Assembly: GCA_009784975.1 (NCBI GenBank)
Contig: WQXG01000016.1
Span: 1 to 48,802 of the forward strand
DNA length: 48,802 nt
Direction: 5' to 3'
Source of the DNA: Treponema sp.
GTDB lineage: Bacteria; Spirochaetota; Spirochaetia; Treponematales; Breznakiellaceae
Below are positions 11,487 through 22,254 of this stretch, piece by piece (position 1 is the stretch's first letter; each line of letters opens with the position of its first letter). A program made the translations under genes and the position numbers. Under the pieces are notes generated by a model that saw only the letters and a list, made by a program, of their open reading frames with translations, did not search any database and was not told the DNA's origin.

Positions 11487-12347
11487 TTGAAAAACCGCCA
11501 GGATAAGAAACATATACTTATTGTCAGCGAAGAGCCGCGTGTATTGGCAGAATTAAGATCCGAGCTTACTGACCATTTTGATATAAGTATAACAGCAACA
11601 AGCGCGGCGGCTCTTGCGGCAATGGAAATGTATGAAATGTCAGCAATTGTTATTTATATTTACGAAAATCGTAAAGTTGCATTTTCTGTGTTTAGCGATA
11701 TTTTTGATTTTGCCAAAAGTAAAAATATACCTATTACTTTTTTAACTGAAAGAGGAAATGATGAAGATGAAAATGCGGCTTTTGCCATGGGAGCAGTAGA
11801 TTATTCCGCAAAAAGACCCGGAACTTCCAATGCTTTGGTTAACCGGATAAAACTGCGCATTAACTCAAGCGAAAACGAAAAAAAGCTTTTTGGCAGCCAT
11901 GAAGCATCGTTATCAGAGCCGGAAAATCCGGAAATGGCTTTGGTCAATAAAACGATACTTGTAGCAGATGATATTGAATTAAACAGGGATATTATTCAAA
12001 CCTTGCTTTCTGAAATAGAAGGATTAACTGTTCATTTTGCGTCAGACGGAAAAGAAGCGGTTGAAAAGTTTACGGAAAATCCAAATCTTTATTCCCTGAT
12101 TTTAATGGATGTGCAAATGCCTGTTATGGACGGATTGGAAGCAACAAGAACCATAAGAAGCCGGCCTTGCGAAAATGCCCGTGAAATTCCCATTATTGCC
12201 GTGACCGCGTCATCCGAAGAAAAAGAAATTGAATTATGCCTTAAAGCCGGAATGAATGATATTCTGGAAAAACCGGTTTCATACGAAAAGATTATATCTG
12301 CCGCCGCCGAATATTGCAAAATTGATATAACAAGCGGCTGCCGATGA
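11487..12347 (+). CDS. Double-receiver response regulator
   Basis: The product is a 286-residue cytoplasmic regulator with two receiver domains and no DNA-binding output. The N-terminal domain (about 8-125) is degenerate: the phosphoacceptor strand reads AIVIYIYEN with no Asp. The C-terminal domain (about 155-280) is complete, with D161-D162, phosphoacceptor D208 in LMDVQMP, T240 in AVTAS and K262 in EKPV. I chose TTG 11487 because AGGAG (11474-11478) lies 8 nt upstream and the promoter -10 box sits in front of it; the longer frame from 11439 would begin inside the promoter. Its stop overlaps the CheA start (ATGA), so it is a likely phosphotransfer partner of that kinase. Confidence 0.88.
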   Translation: MKNRQDKKHILIVSEEPRVLAELRSELTDHFDISITATSAAALAAMEMYEMSAIVIYIYENRKVAFSVFSDIFDFAKSKNIPITFLTERGNDEDENAAFAMGAVDYSAKRPGTSNALVNRIKLRINSSENEKKLFGSHEASLSEPENPEMALVNKTILVADDIELNRDIIQTLLSEIEGLTVHFASDGKEAVEKFTENPNLYSLILMDVQMPVMDGLEATRTIRSRPCENAREIPIIAVTASSEEKEIELCLKAGMNDILEKPVSYEKIISAAAEYCKIDITSGCR

Positions 12348-14989
12348 TATTTGATACAAGCATTTTTCTTGGCGAGTTTGAAGCAGAAGCCAGATTACAC
12401 ATAGAAAAAATAGAAACAGCATTTTTGGATATTTCAGAGTTTTCCAAAGATATAAAATTGATAAATTCTGTTTTCCGCGCCGCGCATAGTATAAAGGGAA
12501 CAGCCGGTTTTTTATCGCTTAAAAAAATAGTTGCGGTTACCCATGAGCTGGAAAACATTTTATCCCAGCTTAAAGATGATATTACTGAAATTAATGATGA
12601 AATCGCGGATATTATCCTGCAATCCGTAGATTGCCTTAAAGAGCTAATAGATAACCTGAATAATGATGATGAAATTTGCATAAATGAAATTATTTACACT
12701 CTTAAAAGATATAACTTTAAAAATGATACAGATAATAAAGAAAAACAAAGTGCTTCTCATTTAGAATCTAATGGCACAGCATCCGGTTTAGAATTACAAA
12801 TACCTTTTAATATAAAAGAAGAGCCGACAGAAAACGCTCTTAAAAACGCGATAAAGCGCGGTCATAAAATATATTCGGTTAACATTGATTTTAACAGAAG
12901 CCTTGGAAAATACTACAAAAATCCAAGGGGAATGATAGAAAATATATTTTCTGTTGGTTCAATTTTACAGGCAATCGTAAACGGCAGCAAAGAAAAAACA
13001 TTTAAAAATACAAATAACGCGGTATTTACAGATAATTTAACAGATGCATTAAAAGAACATGATACTTCTACTCTTGAAATACTGGCATCCAGTGTTTTGG
13101 AGCAAAATCTTTTTTCTATGGCAATCGCTGTAGACATAAGCCAGATATCTCATTTATCAAAGGAAATGCTTTTTGGCGAAGACAATGAAGAAAAAACAAT
13201 AACAGCAAATCCGGCTATTCTTATACAAAACAAAAAAAACATTAAACCTTCAAGAGATCATAATATATCAATCCGCCTTGATATAACAGAAATTAACAGG
13301 ATTATGGATTTGGCAAATGAATTGATTTTAACGCGCAACCAGCTGTTTTCTGCCGTAACTGATTATAAAAAATCTATTCCAGGCTTTGCTCCCCTATTGC
13401 ATGACATAAATCATCTTATAAGCGATATTCACGAGAAGATCATGTTCACAAGGATGCAGCCAATAAGCGTTATTTTCAGCAAATTCCCAAGAATAATACG
13501 TGACACCGCAAAGATTTTAAATAAAGAAATAACAGTTAATATTTTAAGGGACTATATAACACTGGATAAATATTTACTTGAAGAGCTGACAGATCCTATA
13601 ACCCAGCTTGTAAAGAATTCCGCAGATCACGGCATGGAAACAGCGCAGCAGCGGATTACAGCCGGCAAACCGCAGAAAGGCACAATCACTCTTGATGCCT
13701 ATATGCGTGACGGTTTAGCCATTATTGAAGTAATAGATGACGGAGCCGGCATAGATATTGAAACTCTTAAAAACAAAGCGCTTGAAAACAAAATTGCCTC
13801 CAAAGAAACTCTGGATTCATTGCCTAAAAAAGAAGTTTTAAATTTAATTTTTAATCCCGGTATTTCAACCGCAAAACAGGTGACAAATCTTTCCGGGCGC
13901 GGCATTGGAATGGATATTGTAAAAACAAACATAGAAAAATCCGGCGGTTCTATCGAAGTTGAATCCGAACCGGGGCTTGGAACAACAATCCGGCTTAAAA
14001 TGCCTTTAACTCTTTCTGTTATAAATACGCTCATAGTAAACATTGATTCCATTTTTTATGCAGTACCGGAATTAAATGTGGAACATATAGTGCGTATATG
14101 CAAAAACTCATTTTCAATAAGACTGGAAAAAATAAATAAATCTCTGGCTTTAATTTATAACGGCCAGATTATACCGGTTGTTACCATGGATGAAATAGAA
14201 GCAAAAGCAAAAAACACAAATAAAGTTAGTGCCGATGAAGTTCTGGAAAGATGCCATGCTTCCAATGTAATAAAATGCCTTGTACTCAAGGCAGACGGAA
14301 AAAGATTTGCTCTTTTAATAGATAATGCTTTGGATACAGAACAGGTGCTTGTTAAACATCTTCCTATATATTTACAGAACTGCCCGTGTTATTTAAGCGT
14401 AACGGTTCTTGGAAACGGAAACGCTGTTACAATTCTTGACGCTGCGGGAATCATGCGTTTTATGGGTTTAGAGGATATCGAGAATAAAACTTTGCAGCTA
14501 TTCTCTGAGGCAGAAGATAAATACATTAAAACCGGAGACGAAAAACAAATATTAATTTTTAAATGTTCAGGAAAAGAATATTTTTCCGTTTACATGAACG
14601 ATATTTCCAGAATAGAAAGAATAAAAGCAAAAGATATTCAGGAAATTAACGGCGAATATTTTATTAATATTACAGGTGTTACTTTCCGCATTGAAAGACC
14701 GGAAAATTTTACCCCGGTAGAAAAGCAGGATTATACCGAAAACAGACTTTATTTATTAATCCTTAAAAACGCATTGCCAATGGGACTTCTTGTAAAAAAT
14801 GTTATAGATAAATGCGATGAAGTCTTTTATCTTGAAAACAAGCATATCTACAGCGATTTTATTTTCGGCACAGGGGTATATAACGAAAAAATTCTGATTT
14901 TTTTAAACCCTGCCGCAATAATCGAATATACAGAAAAAGAAAAAATAAAAAATAAAATAATATATAACGGAGGAACAGAAAATGCTTAA
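12344..14989 (+). CDS. cheA: Chemotaxis histidine kinase CheA-like
   Basis: A cytoplasmic signalling kinase of 881 residues. It has an N-terminal Hpt domain with phosphorylatable His48 ([12 protein letters not shown]), then a degenerate CheA middle domain (about 165-270). The dimerisation and kinase core follows (about 308-570), with N-box [13 protein letters not shown]1 box DDGAGI and G2 box GRGIGMDIV. Two CheW-like domains end the protein (about 570-710 and 725-870); most CheA proteins have one. It overlaps the double-receiver regulator by 4 bp and the chemoreceptor by 8 bp, forming a compact signalling operon. No CheW, CheR, CheB or CheY gene is near, so it either shares those of the main chemotaxis system or works as an alternative pathway. 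The second CheW domain could replace a separate CheW. Confidence 0.93.
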   Translation: MIFDTSIFLGEFEAEARLHIEKIETAFLDISEFSKDIKLINSVFRAAHSIKGTAGFLSLKKIVAVTHELENILSQLKDDITEINDEIADIILQSVDCLKELIDNLNNDDEICINEIIYTLKRYNFKNDTDNKEKQSASHLESNGTASGLELQIPFNIKEEPTENALKNAIKRGHKIYSVNIDFNRSLGKYYKNPRGMIENIFSVGSILQAIVNGSKEKTFKNTNNAVFTDNLTDALKEHDTSTLEILASSVLEQNLFSMAIAVDISQISHLSKEMLFGEDNEEKTITANPAILIQNKKNIKPSRDHNISIRLDITEINRIMDLANELILTRNQLFSAVTDYKKSIPGFAPLLHDINHLISDIHEKIMFTRMQPISVIFSKFPRIIRDTAKILNKEITVNILRDYITLDKYLLEELTDPITQLVKNSADHGMETAQQRITAGKPQKGTITLDAYMRDGLAIIEVIDDGAGIDIETLKNKALENKIASKETLDSLPKKEVLNLIFNPGISTAKQVTNLSGRGIGMDIVKTNIEKSGGSIEVESEPGLGTTIRLKMPLTLSVINTLIVNIDSIFYAVPELNVEHIVRICKNSFSIRLEKINKSLALIYNGQIIPVVTMDEIEAKAKNTNKVSADEVLERCHASNVIKCLVLKADGKRFALLIDNALDTEQVLVKHLPIYLQNCPCYLSVTVLGNGNAVTILDAAGIMRFMGLEDIENKTLQLFSEAEDKYIKTGDEKQILIFKCSGKEYFSVYMNDISRIERIKAKDIQEINGEYFINITGVTFRIERPENFTPVEKQDYTENRLYLLILKNALPMGLLVKNVIDKCDEVFYLENKHIYSDFIFGTGVYNEKILIFLNPAAIIEYTEKEKIKNKIIYNGGTENA

Positions 14990-16994
14990 AATATTCAAAG
15001 GATTAAAAATGAGGGTTAAGCTCCTTTTGGCATTTTTACTAATGGCGGTTATCATGCTTTTTATCTCGCTGCTTTCCATAATAAATTTGAACGCTACAGT
15101 TTCAATAAGCGATGAAAATATCGCAAGGGTACTGGAGCCGCTTGAGCTTGTATTACAGGCAAGGGGTGCTATTGGAAATATTAAAATTAAAGGACGCGAC
15201 ATTGTTTATGAAAAAGACGCTGTAAAAAGAAATAATGTACTTGATGAATTTTATGTTGATATAGATGTAATACGAAAAAATATGCAAGCTTTCTCCGAAA
15301 CGCTCCAGCGCCACGAGTCACTTGTGCTTTATAATGAATTTGCCGGTTTAATAAATTATTGGGATGATTCAATGCACGATTTCCAGGGTATTCTGAACAG
15401 AGGAGAAGAACCCGGCGATTTTGTACAGGAAGTTCTTTCACCTGTATCCGACAGATGTCTGGATATATTATCAGAAATGAATATGGTAAGGCTGGAATTT
15501 GGAAGGGAAATATCATTAAGAAACAAACATAATTCACAAGATGCGGTTACAAGGCTTATTGTAATATCTCTTATTGCGCTTTTAATAACAATAATTTTTG
15601 GGCTCTATTTTTCTGTATCAAACAGCAAACCTATAATGATAGGCACAAGATTGTTAAAAATAGTCGCTGGAGGAGATTTTACAGTAAAGTTTCCGCAAGG
15701 ATACGGCGCGGAGTTCGGAGATTTTTATTCCGCCTGCAACCATCTTATGGAATTTAACTGTCAGACAATAAACGGCATCAGGGATACTTCCAAAAAAATG
15801 CGTGAAGCCGCAATGGGCCTTTTGTCAGTATCATCGCAAATGGAAGCAAACAGCAAGGAACTAAGTGAAAAGACAGAAACAGTCAGCACTGTGACAGAGG
15901 AATTCTCCGCGGCAATGACCCAGTCTGTAAATTCACTTTCGACAGTAAGCGCAAATATCAGCGCTACAGCATCTTCGATAGAAGAGATAAACTCTACAAT
16001 AGGCACTGTAGCGGCAGCGTCAGAACAGACGAGTATAAGAGTAAACCAGTCAAGCACACTTGTGGATGATATTCAAAACAGCATCGGAAAAACATCTGAT
16101 TCTGCAAAACTTGTTTCCAATGCTTTTAACAGCGTAGCTAAAAGCGTTGAAGAAATAAATAAATCGATTACCGTGGTAAGCGTGAACAGCGAAAATGTTA
16201 AAAATAAAATATCAGACGCTGACAAAAAAGCAAAAAATACAAACGAAATTATACACAGACTGGAAGAAGCAAGCAGGCAAATTGGCAAGATTGTAAGCGT
16301 AATCAGCGACATAGCGGATCAAACCAATATGCTGGCATTGAATGCCGCGATAGAGGCAGCAGGCGCGGGAGAGGCAGGCAAGAGTTTCATGATTGTCGCA
16401 AACGAAGTAAAAGAACTTGCAAAACAAACCGCAGAAGCCACAGATGAAATAGCAGATCAAATTGAAAACATGCAGAAGAATATGCCGGATGCCGTAGGCG
16501 CAGTATCGGAAATTACCATGATAATTAATGATATGACAGATTATATCCGCACCTTTGTTAAAGAAACAAATCAAACCAGGGAAAGAAGCGATCAGATTGC
16601 AATTGAATCCGCTACTGCCGCTCAAAGAATGAACGAGATTAATTCCGAGATAATCAGCATATCTGAAAACGCGAAGTCTGTAACAAAATCAGTTGTTGAA
16701 GCAGCAAAGGGAGTTAATGAAATCGCGAAATCTACAGCCGAACTTGTTATCGGCACTCAGGAAATCGCGATGAATTCTGAAAGGGCCTCCTGCAACATAA
16801 AAGAGATAAACTGCTCCGCAAATGAAATGGTGCATGGACTTGTTGAAATATCCCAAAATATTCAGCATATAAACAATGAGACCACCGAAATGAACCAAAT
16901 CGCCGGTTCCACCAAAGATTCAAGCGAGCTCATCCTTAGAATTGCAAGCGAAATGGAAGCATCTGTTGAAAAATTCAAAACGGGCTATAAATGA
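14982..16994 (+). CDS. Methyl-accepting chemotaxis protein
   Basis: An inner-membrane chemoreceptor of 670 residues: TM1 (about 12-34), a periplasmic sensor of about 145 residues (helical, 4HB-like), TM2 (about 185-207), a HAMP-like region and a long cytoplasmic coiled coil. The signalling hairpin is well conserved ([19 protein letters not shown], then [19 protein letters not shown]). The start lies inside the end of the kinase gene (8-bp overlap) with GGAGGA just upstream, so this receptor is probably the dedicated input of that kinase. A T-rich hairpin terminator follows. The ligand is unknown. Confidence 0.93.
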   Translation: MLKIFKGLKMRVKLLLAFLLMAVIMLFISLLSIINLNATVSISDENIARVLEPLELVLQARGAIGNIKIKGRDIVYEKDAVKRNNVLDEFYVDIDVIRKNMQAFSETLQRHESLVLYNEFAGLINYWDDSMHDFQGILNRGEEPGDFVQEVLSPVSDRCLDILSEMNMVRLEFGREISLRNKHNSQDAVTRLIVISLIALLITIIFGLYFSVSNSKPIMIGTRLLKIVAGGDFTVKFPQGYGAEFGDFYSACNHLMEFNCQTINGIRDTSKKMREAAMGLLSVSSQMEANSKELSEKTETVSTVTEEFSAAMTQSVNSLSTVSANISATASSIEEINSTIGTVAAASEQTSIRVNQSSTLVDDIQNSIGKTSDSAKLVSNAFNSVAKSVEEINKSITVVSVNSENVKNKISDADKKAKNTNEIIHRLEEASRQIGKIVSVISDIADQTNMLALNAAIEAAGAGEAGKSFMIVANEVKELAKQTAEATDEIADQIENMQKNMPDAVGAVSEITMIINDMTDYIRTFVKETNQTRERSDQIAIESATAAQRMNEINSEIISISENAKSVTKSVVEAAKGVNEIAKSTAELVIGTQEIAMNSERASCNIKEINCSANEMVHGLVEISQNIQHINNETTEMNQIAGSTKDSSELILRIASEMEASVEKFKTGYK

Positions 16995-17020
16995 TAAATT
17001 AACATAAATTTATCATTTTT
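16989..17020 (+). terminator. Terminator after the chemosensory operon
   Basis: AAATGATAAA (16989-16998) pairs with TTTATCATTT (17009-17018) and runs into a T tract. The stem is AT-rich and overlaps the stop codon of the receptor. Confidence 0.6.
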
Positions 17021-17035
17021 CAGCGTTTTTTAATA

Positions 17036-17064
17036 TTGACAATTCTCCAATAATCCGATATATT
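17036..17064 (+). promoter_or_regulatory. Strong sigma70-type promoter of the second chemoreceptor
   Basis: TTGACA (17036-17041), a 17-bp spacer and TATATT (17059-17064) form a near-consensus promoter about 45 bp before the start codon. Confidence 0.85.
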
Positions 17065-17109
17065 AAGTATCTGATATACAAAAATCTGTAGTAAAAAGGT
17101 GTGATTACA

Positions 17110-18909
17110 ATGAAAAACATGAAAGTTCGGGTAAAACTCATCGTTAGTTTTGCAATTGTTGCAGTTCTTGCTGTAGCGGTAGGCGGTGTAGGCATTTTCG
17201 GAATGCAGCAAATTGAGGATTCCGGCTCCTATATGTACAGAAATATAGTTAGGCCGATGCCTCATTTATCCTTTGTTGAACAAACCCTGCTTAAAGTAAG
17301 GATACATGTCCGCGAGATGGTGATATCTTCACTTACGGGTAATTTCAGACAGGTTGAGATTGAGTTCGGCAGTATCGGCGTATTGCTGCCTGTAATGGAA
17401 AAATACATGAACGATTACAGATCTTCTGTAAGCGAAGGAGAGGCAACCCGCTACTTTGACGAGGCAAGGTCAATTTACGAAAATGACCTGGTACCTGTTG
17501 TTTTGGGTATTTACGCGGCTTCTCAAACAGCCAATGTTTCCGCAATTTTAAGCGGGCTTGATAATTGCAAAATCCACAGTGATAAAATACTTGATAATTA
17601 TGATAAATCTTTTTCATATATGGTTAGCACAGCGTCATCAATTTCTGCCTCCTCTGCGCAATTGTACAGGACGCTTCTAATGGCAATTATTACGGCGCTT
17701 GGCATAGCGCTTGCTGCTACTATCATTTTGGCATTGTATATATCCAACATGATAAGCCGCCCTCTTGGTCTTTTGGTAAAAGCGTTTGAAAAAGTCGCAA
17801 TCGGCGATTTAAGGGAAAGGCTTTCTGATCACGGTAAGGATGAAATAGCGCAGGCGTCAAGAGCATATAATCAGACAATGGATGAATTCAGCAAAATGAT
17901 AGTTTCAATCATAAGCCAGACTTCAGAGCTGTCAAGCACAGGCACAGACCTTGCGAGCAATATGAACGAGACTGCCGCGGCTATTAACGAAATTACCGCA
18001 AATGTCCAGAGTATCAAAGGACGTGTAATTAATCAGAGCGCGAGCGTCAGTGAGACACACGCTACAATGGAACAGGTTGTTGCGAATATTGACAAGCTTA
18101 ACGGCCATGTAGAAAACCAAAGCAACAATGTAGCTCAAGCATCATCTGCCATTGAAGAAATGGTAGCGAATACAAGGTCCGTTACAGAAACTCTTATTAA
18201 AAACAGCGCAAATGTAACTACGTTAAAAGAAGCTTCCGAAGTAGGACGCACAGGTCTTTCAGGCGTAGCGTCTGATATCCAGGAAATTGCGCGCGAATCA
18301 GAAGGGTTAATGGAAATTAACTCCGTTATGCAGAATATAGCAAGCCAGACAAATCTGCTTTCCATGAATGCCGCAATCGAAGCCGCTCATGCCGGGGAAG
18401 CCGGAAAGGGATTTGCTGTAGTCGCGGATGAAATCAGAAAACTCGCGGAAAGTTCCGGCAATCAGTCCAAAACAATCAGCGGAGTATTAAAAAAGATAAA
18501 AGGATCGATAGACAAGATAACCCGTTCTACAGAAAAAGTTCTTTCCAATTTTGAAGCAATTGATACCAGCGTTAAAACCGTTGCCGAACAGGAAGAAAAC
18601 ATCCGAAGCGCGATGGAAGAACAAGGTGAAGGCAGCAAACAGATTCTTGACGGCATAAGCAATGTAAACGAAATAACGCGTCAGGTACGAAGCGGATCAA
18701 GCGAAATGCTTAATGGAGCAAAAGAAGTTATTCAGGAAAGTAATAATCTTGAGAAAGTAACACAGGAAATAACTTCGGGCATGAATGAGATGGCTTCAGG
18801 CGCTGAGCAGATAAATGTTGCCGTTCACCATGTTAATGAAATCTCAATTAAAAACCGCGAAGGAATTGATGTGCTAATTAAGGAAGTTTCACGGTTTAAA
18901 GTAAGCTAA
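17110..18909 (+). CDS. Methyl-accepting chemotaxis protein
   Basis: An inner-membrane chemoreceptor of 599 residues: TM1 (about 9-28), a periplasmic 4-helix-bundle sensor, TM2 (about 192-214), HAMP (about 215-270, [20 protein letters not shown]) and a long signalling domain with the conserved tip [19 protein letters not shown] followed by [21 protein letters not shown] place the start at ATG 17110, about 9 nt after AAGGTG; the GTG at 17101 directly follows the Shine-Dalgarno sequence. It has its own near-consensus promoter, so it is expressed apart from the upstream operon. Its TAA overlaps the TAG of the convergent alpha-glucuronidase, so both genes end in the same 4 bp (CTAA). The ligand is unknown, although the position at the border of the xylan island invites a sugar-sensing role. 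Confidence 0.93.
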   Translation: MKNMKVRVKLIVSFAIVAVLAVAVGGVGIFGMQQIEDSGSYMYRNIVRPMPHLSFVEQTLLKVRIHVREMVISSLTGNFRQVEIEFGSIGVLLPVMEKYMNDYRSSVSEGEATRYFDEARSIYENDLVPVVLGIYAASQTANVSAILSGLDNCKIHSDKILDNYDKSFSYMVSTASSISASSAQLYRTLLMAIITALGIALAATIILALYISNMISRPLGLLVKAFEKVAIGDLRERLSDHGKDEIAQASRAYNQTMDEFSKMIVSIISQTSELSSTGTDLASNMNETAAAINEITANVQSIKGRVINQSASVSETHATMEQVVANIDKLNGHVENQSNNVAQASSAIEEMVANTRSVTETLIKNSANVTTLKEASEVGRTGLSGVASDIQEIARESEGLMEINSVMQNIASQTNLLSMNAAIEAAHAGEAGKGFAVVADEIRKLAESSGNQSKTISGVLKKIKGSIDKITRSTEKVLSNFEAIDTSVKTVAEQEENIRSAMEEQGEGSKQILDGISNVNEITRQVRSGSSEMLNGAKEVIQESNNLEKVTQEITSGMNEMASGAEQINVAVHHVNEISIKNREGIDVLIKEVSRFKVS

Positions 18910-20882
18910 TCGTAAATCAGCCTTCCTTTGCTGTCACCGATGCCTGTTTTTCTGAAAAAATAGGTATTGATTTGATCTCTCCATTCGCGGGCATTTAAAA
19001 GCTGCCTTTCAAATCTGGATAGTACGGATTCATAAACCGCGTTATCCAGATTTTTTTTAAGTCTTTTCCATTGTTCCAGCATTTCCAAAACTTCATCGTA
19101 ACCTTCAAAGTGCGTATCATAAATATTTTGTAAGAGCGTTTCGCCGTTTTTCATTATAAAATCGTAGGGTAACCTGTGAAAAAACAGCAAAAGATTTTGC
19201 GGGCACTTTTTTGGATCAGAAAATATATCGGCATTTTTTTTAGCATACTGATTTACAAATCCTGTTTCATTGCGGTCTATCCCTATTTCTTTGACATTTG
19301 CTCTGTGGTAAGTTCCCCATCTGCTGTATTCGTAACCTTCGATATTCGGTCCGTAATGAAGACCCGGGGTAACCATAAAACATATCCCAAAAGGAGAAGT
19401 GTATTTTTCATATGCAGGATATGATTTTAAAAGAATACTTGAGATCTTTTCTGCGGTTTCATTTTGACCGAAGGAAAGCGCGCACCACTCGTGTGCAATT
19501 TCTTTCGCGTCAAGAGAAGGATTCCAGATAATGCGTCCGTAACCGTAAAGGTTAGCCTGCGCCAATGTATGACCTGTCCAGTTATTATCTAGACCTGTGT
19601 TAACAACAGCGGCAAAACCTTTAATTAAATCTTTAATACTTTTTTCTCCTGTATCAAAGTTCATAATATCTTCCCACATAAAGGGCAAATAACAAAGATC
19701 AATCTGGTGCCCGGTATATTCCTGCGTTATCTGCAATTCCATTATATGACGCGTCTTTTTTAATGCTCCGAAAAGCGGGGATACCGGCTCTCGCACCTGA
19801 AAATCATAGGGACCGAACTTTATCTGCAGGATTACATTGTCATCGAATTTTCCATCTAAAGGTTTAAAGTTTTCGTAAGCGGCTTTAGCGCGGTCTGCTT
19901 TTTTGTCTCTCCAGTCCTGCTGGCAATTATAAACAAAACACCGCCATATAATTTCTCCGCCGTAAGGTTTAACGGCAGATGCAAGCATATTGGCTCCGTG
20001 GGCGTGAGTGCGGTCGTACTGAAAAGGTCCGCTCTCCCCTTCCGAGTCCGCTTTAACAATAAAACCTGCCAAATCTGGAATGTATTTGTAAACAACAGAC
20101 GCGCATTCTTTCCACCATTTTATTACGTCTGCATCAAGGGGATCTGCTGTTTTTAATACTCCAGGGTCGCGGGGAGACGCGAAATTAACGCTTATAAACA
20201 ACCTGATTGCAAAACGCCTGAAAATTGCCGCCAATTCTGCCAATTGCTCAAGGTATACTTCTGTAATTAAAAGTTTTGCTCTATTGCGCACGTTAACATT
20301 ATTTAATGAGATTCTGTTTATACCGATACTTGCAAGCAGTCGCGCATAATCTTCTATCCGCTGACTGTCGTATACAATTTTTTCATTTTTAAAAAAGAGC
20401 GAGTTTCCCGCATAGCCGCGTTCTATGGTGCCGTCTAAATTATCCCAATGATTTATTATCCGCAATGAGGATGCGGGAGTTTCGCTGATTTCAAAGTTGT
20501 CTTTTATTTTTCCGCAAGCAAGCAGAGATAAAAAACGGAATACCGCGTATAATAAACCAGCGTCATCTTTACCTGCTATATAAATATTGTTATCCGCAAT
20601 TTTTATCACAAAACCTTCGGCGCCGGCAGCAAGGTTAGAAAATAGCGCTTGCTTTTCCATGTCAGAGATTAGTCCCAGCCAGGCTTTTGGCAATGAGGAA
20701 TTGGCAGTTTTTTTTGTTTCAATTTTTGGTGTAACATTTGCCAGTCTTTGAATTCCGTTAACATATTCTTTGGCAGCCTGTGTAATTATTTCACTGTCAC
20801 CCTGAACATATACCGCATCCGGTATTTTAATTGTTAAGCCGATCTTTCTTTTTTGCAGCCAGCAGTCGTATTCTTTTAACAT
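18906..20882 (-). CDS. aguA: Alpha-glucuronidase, GH67
   Basis: A cytoplasmic enzyme that removes (4-O-methyl)glucuronic acid from the non-reducing end of imported aldouronic acids released by xylanases. Its 658 residues, without signal peptide, fit GH67. Catalytic candidates line up with those known in the Geobacillus enzyme (E285, D364, E392) at a constant offset of four: E281 in [10 protein letters not shown]360 in KFGPYDFQ and E388 in QEYTGHQ. Other conserved stretches are [16 protein letters not shown] and [16 protein letters not shown]. The gene overlaps mannonate dehydratase by 7 bp and is translated after it, which links release of glucuronate to its breakdown. Identity is secure. Confidence 0.96.
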   Translation of the reverse strand: MLKEYDCWLQKRKIGLTIKIPDAVYVQGDSEIITQAAKEYVNGIQRLANVTPKIETKKTANSSLPKAWLGLISDMEKQALFSNLAAGAEGFVIKIADNNIYIAGKDDAGLLYAVFRFLSLLACGKIKDNFEISETPASSLRIINHWDNLDGTIERGYAGNSLFFKNEKIVYDSQRIEDYARLLASIGINRISLNNVNVRNRAKLLITEVYLEQLAELAAIFRRFAIRLFISVNFASPRDPGVLKTADPLDADVIKWWKECASVVYKYIPDLAGFIVKADSEGESGPFQYDRTHAHGANMLASAVKPYGGEIIWRCFVYNCQQDWRDKKADRAKAAYENFKPLDGKFDDNVILQIKFGPYDFQVREPVSPLFGALKKTRHIMELQITQEYTGHQIDLCYLPFMWEDIMNFDTGEKSIKDLIKGFAAVVNTGLDNNWTGHTLAQANLYGYGRIIWNPSLDAKEIAHEWCALSFGQNETAEKISSILLKSYPAYEKYTSPFGICFMVTPGLHYGPNIEGYEYSRWGTYHRANVKEIGIDRNETGFVNQYAKKNADIFSDPKKCPQNLLLFFHRLPYDFIMKNGETLLQNIYDTHFEGYDEVLEMLEQWKRLKKNLDNAVYESVLSRFERQLLNAREWRDQINTYFFRKTGIGDSKGRLIYD

Positions 20883-21952
20883 TTTACACCTTTATTTTTT
20901 TTGATAGCTTCCAAAAGTCCTGTAAGATAACTTAAACCGATTGCTCTGTCATAAAGTCCGTATCCGGGCATACAAACCTCTCCCCAAATATTTCTTCCGT
21001 GATCCGGGCGCAAAGGTCCTTCAAAATCAATATCAAATAAAGCCTTCATTATGCTGTACATGTCAAGAGATCCGTCAGCTGAAAGATGCGCGGATTCTTC
21101 AAAATCTCCGGGCGCATTGTGTTTTATATTTCTTACATGGGCAAAATGTATCCTTCCCTTTAAACTATGAATAATATCCGCAATATCATTATCGGGATTA
21201 GTACCAAGACTTCCGCTGCAAAGAGTTACTCCGTTTAACGGATTATCTACCATACGAATTAAACGCAAAAGATTTTCTTTGCATGTCATAATACGAGGCA
21301 GTCCGAAAACAGACCAGGCTGGATCATCGGGATGTATTGCCATTTTAATCTGATATTGTTCACATACAGGCATTATCGCTTTTAAAAAATATTCCAGATT
21401 CGCAAAAAGTATTTGTTCATCTATAGCGCTGTACATTTTAAAAAGCTCTTTTATTCCCGCCATTCTCTGCGGTTCCCATCCCGGCAAATGAAAACCATCA
21501 GCGTTTTTGGTAATTACATCAAACATTTTTTCCGGGTTTATCTCATCTATCAATTTTTGATTATAAGAAAAAACTGTAGCGCCGTCCGGACGGACTTTCG
21601 CCAAATCGGTACGTGTCCAGTCAAAAACAGGCATAAAGTTATAACAAACAAGATTAATTCCTGCCTCTCCCAGCACTTTTAAAGTTTCGATATAATTGCC
21701 GATATAAAAGTCCCTATCCTCTGCGCCTATTTTAATTGAATCATGAATATTTACGCTTTCTATGCCTGCGATGGAAAGACCTGCGTCTTCTATTTCTTTT
21801 TTAATCGCTAAAACTGCATCCTTATCCCATTTAACGCCAGCCGGAACATTGTACAGAGTAGTAATAACGCCGTCTATTCCCGGCACCTGTCTGATTTTAT
21901 CAAGAGTAACAGGATCAACCCCGGTCCCAAACCACCGCAAAGTCATTTTCAT
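20876..21952 (-). CDS. uxuA: Mannonate dehydratase
   Basis: A cytoplasmic enzyme of hexuronate breakdown that dehydrates D-mannonate to 2-keto-3-deoxygluconate, after isomerisation and reduction of glucuronate. The TIM-barrel sequence has the typical start MKMTLRWFGTGVDPVTL, IESVNIHDSIK, CYNFMPVFDWTRTDLA and a C-terminal FAHVRNIKH. Conserved Cys and His residues that bind the metal lie in the second half (MAIHPDDPAW, TLCSGSLG). I start at ATG 21952 (358 residues), which matches family N-termini, rather than at TTG 21988; no strong Shine-Dalgarno sequence is seen for either. It overlaps the alpha-glucuronidase downstream. Glucuronate isomerase and mannonate oxidoreductase are not in the window. 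Confidence 0.95.
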   Translation of the reverse strand: MKMTLRWFGTGVDPVTLDKIRQVPGIDGVITTLYNVPAGVKWDKDAVLAIKKEIEDAGLSIAGIESVNIHDSIKIGAEDRDFYIGNYIETLKVLGEAGINLVCYNFMPVFDWTRTDLAKVRPDGATVFSYNQKLIDEINPEKMFDVITKNADGFHLPGWEPQRMAGIKELFKMYSAIDEQILFANLEYFLKAIMPVCEQYQIKMAIHPDDPAWSVFGLPRIMTCKENLLRLIRMVDNPLNGVTLCSGSLGTNPDNDIADIIHSLKGRIHFAHVRNIKHNAPGDFEESAHLSADGSLDMYSIMKALFDIDFEGPLRPDHGRNIWGEVCMPGYGLYDRAIGLSYLTGLLEAIKKNKGVKC

Positions 21953-21992
21953 GAATTTTATTTTATGAGATGCAGAAGATTTTTGCAAGGAC

Positions 21993-22254
21993 TAGACTAG
22001 CAAGGACTCTCGCGGAGACGCGGATTTGCCAAGACTCTCGCAGACCGCAAACCGAAGGTTTGAAGGAGGCGCAGAGGACGCGGAGGAAGAAGAAGGGTTG
22101 AAGATCTTCTCTTTAAATTCTTTTTTCTTTTTCTTTGAAATCTCTCGTGTTTTTGAGTTTTATGAGATCTGTCGGACAATAACTCTGCGTCCTCTGCGCC
22201 TCTGCGTCTCCGCGAGAGAATTTCCTAACTCTTCCGCGCCTCCGCGAGAGAATT
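21993..22254. repeat. Family C intergenic repeats, inverted arms
   Basis: GC-rich copies of a dispersed repeat (core CTCTCGCGGAGACGC, GGCGCAGAGGACGC) occupy 22008-22085. Copies in the opposite orientation occupy 22183-22254 (CTCTGCGTCCTCTGCGCC, CTCCGCGAGAG). The AT-rich centre (22090-22180) holds no gene. The arms could fold into a large hairpin between GH2 and mannonate dehydratase. The right arm runs into the last ten codons of GH2. Similar copies lie at 35482-35540 and 38345-38394. Confidence 0.8.
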
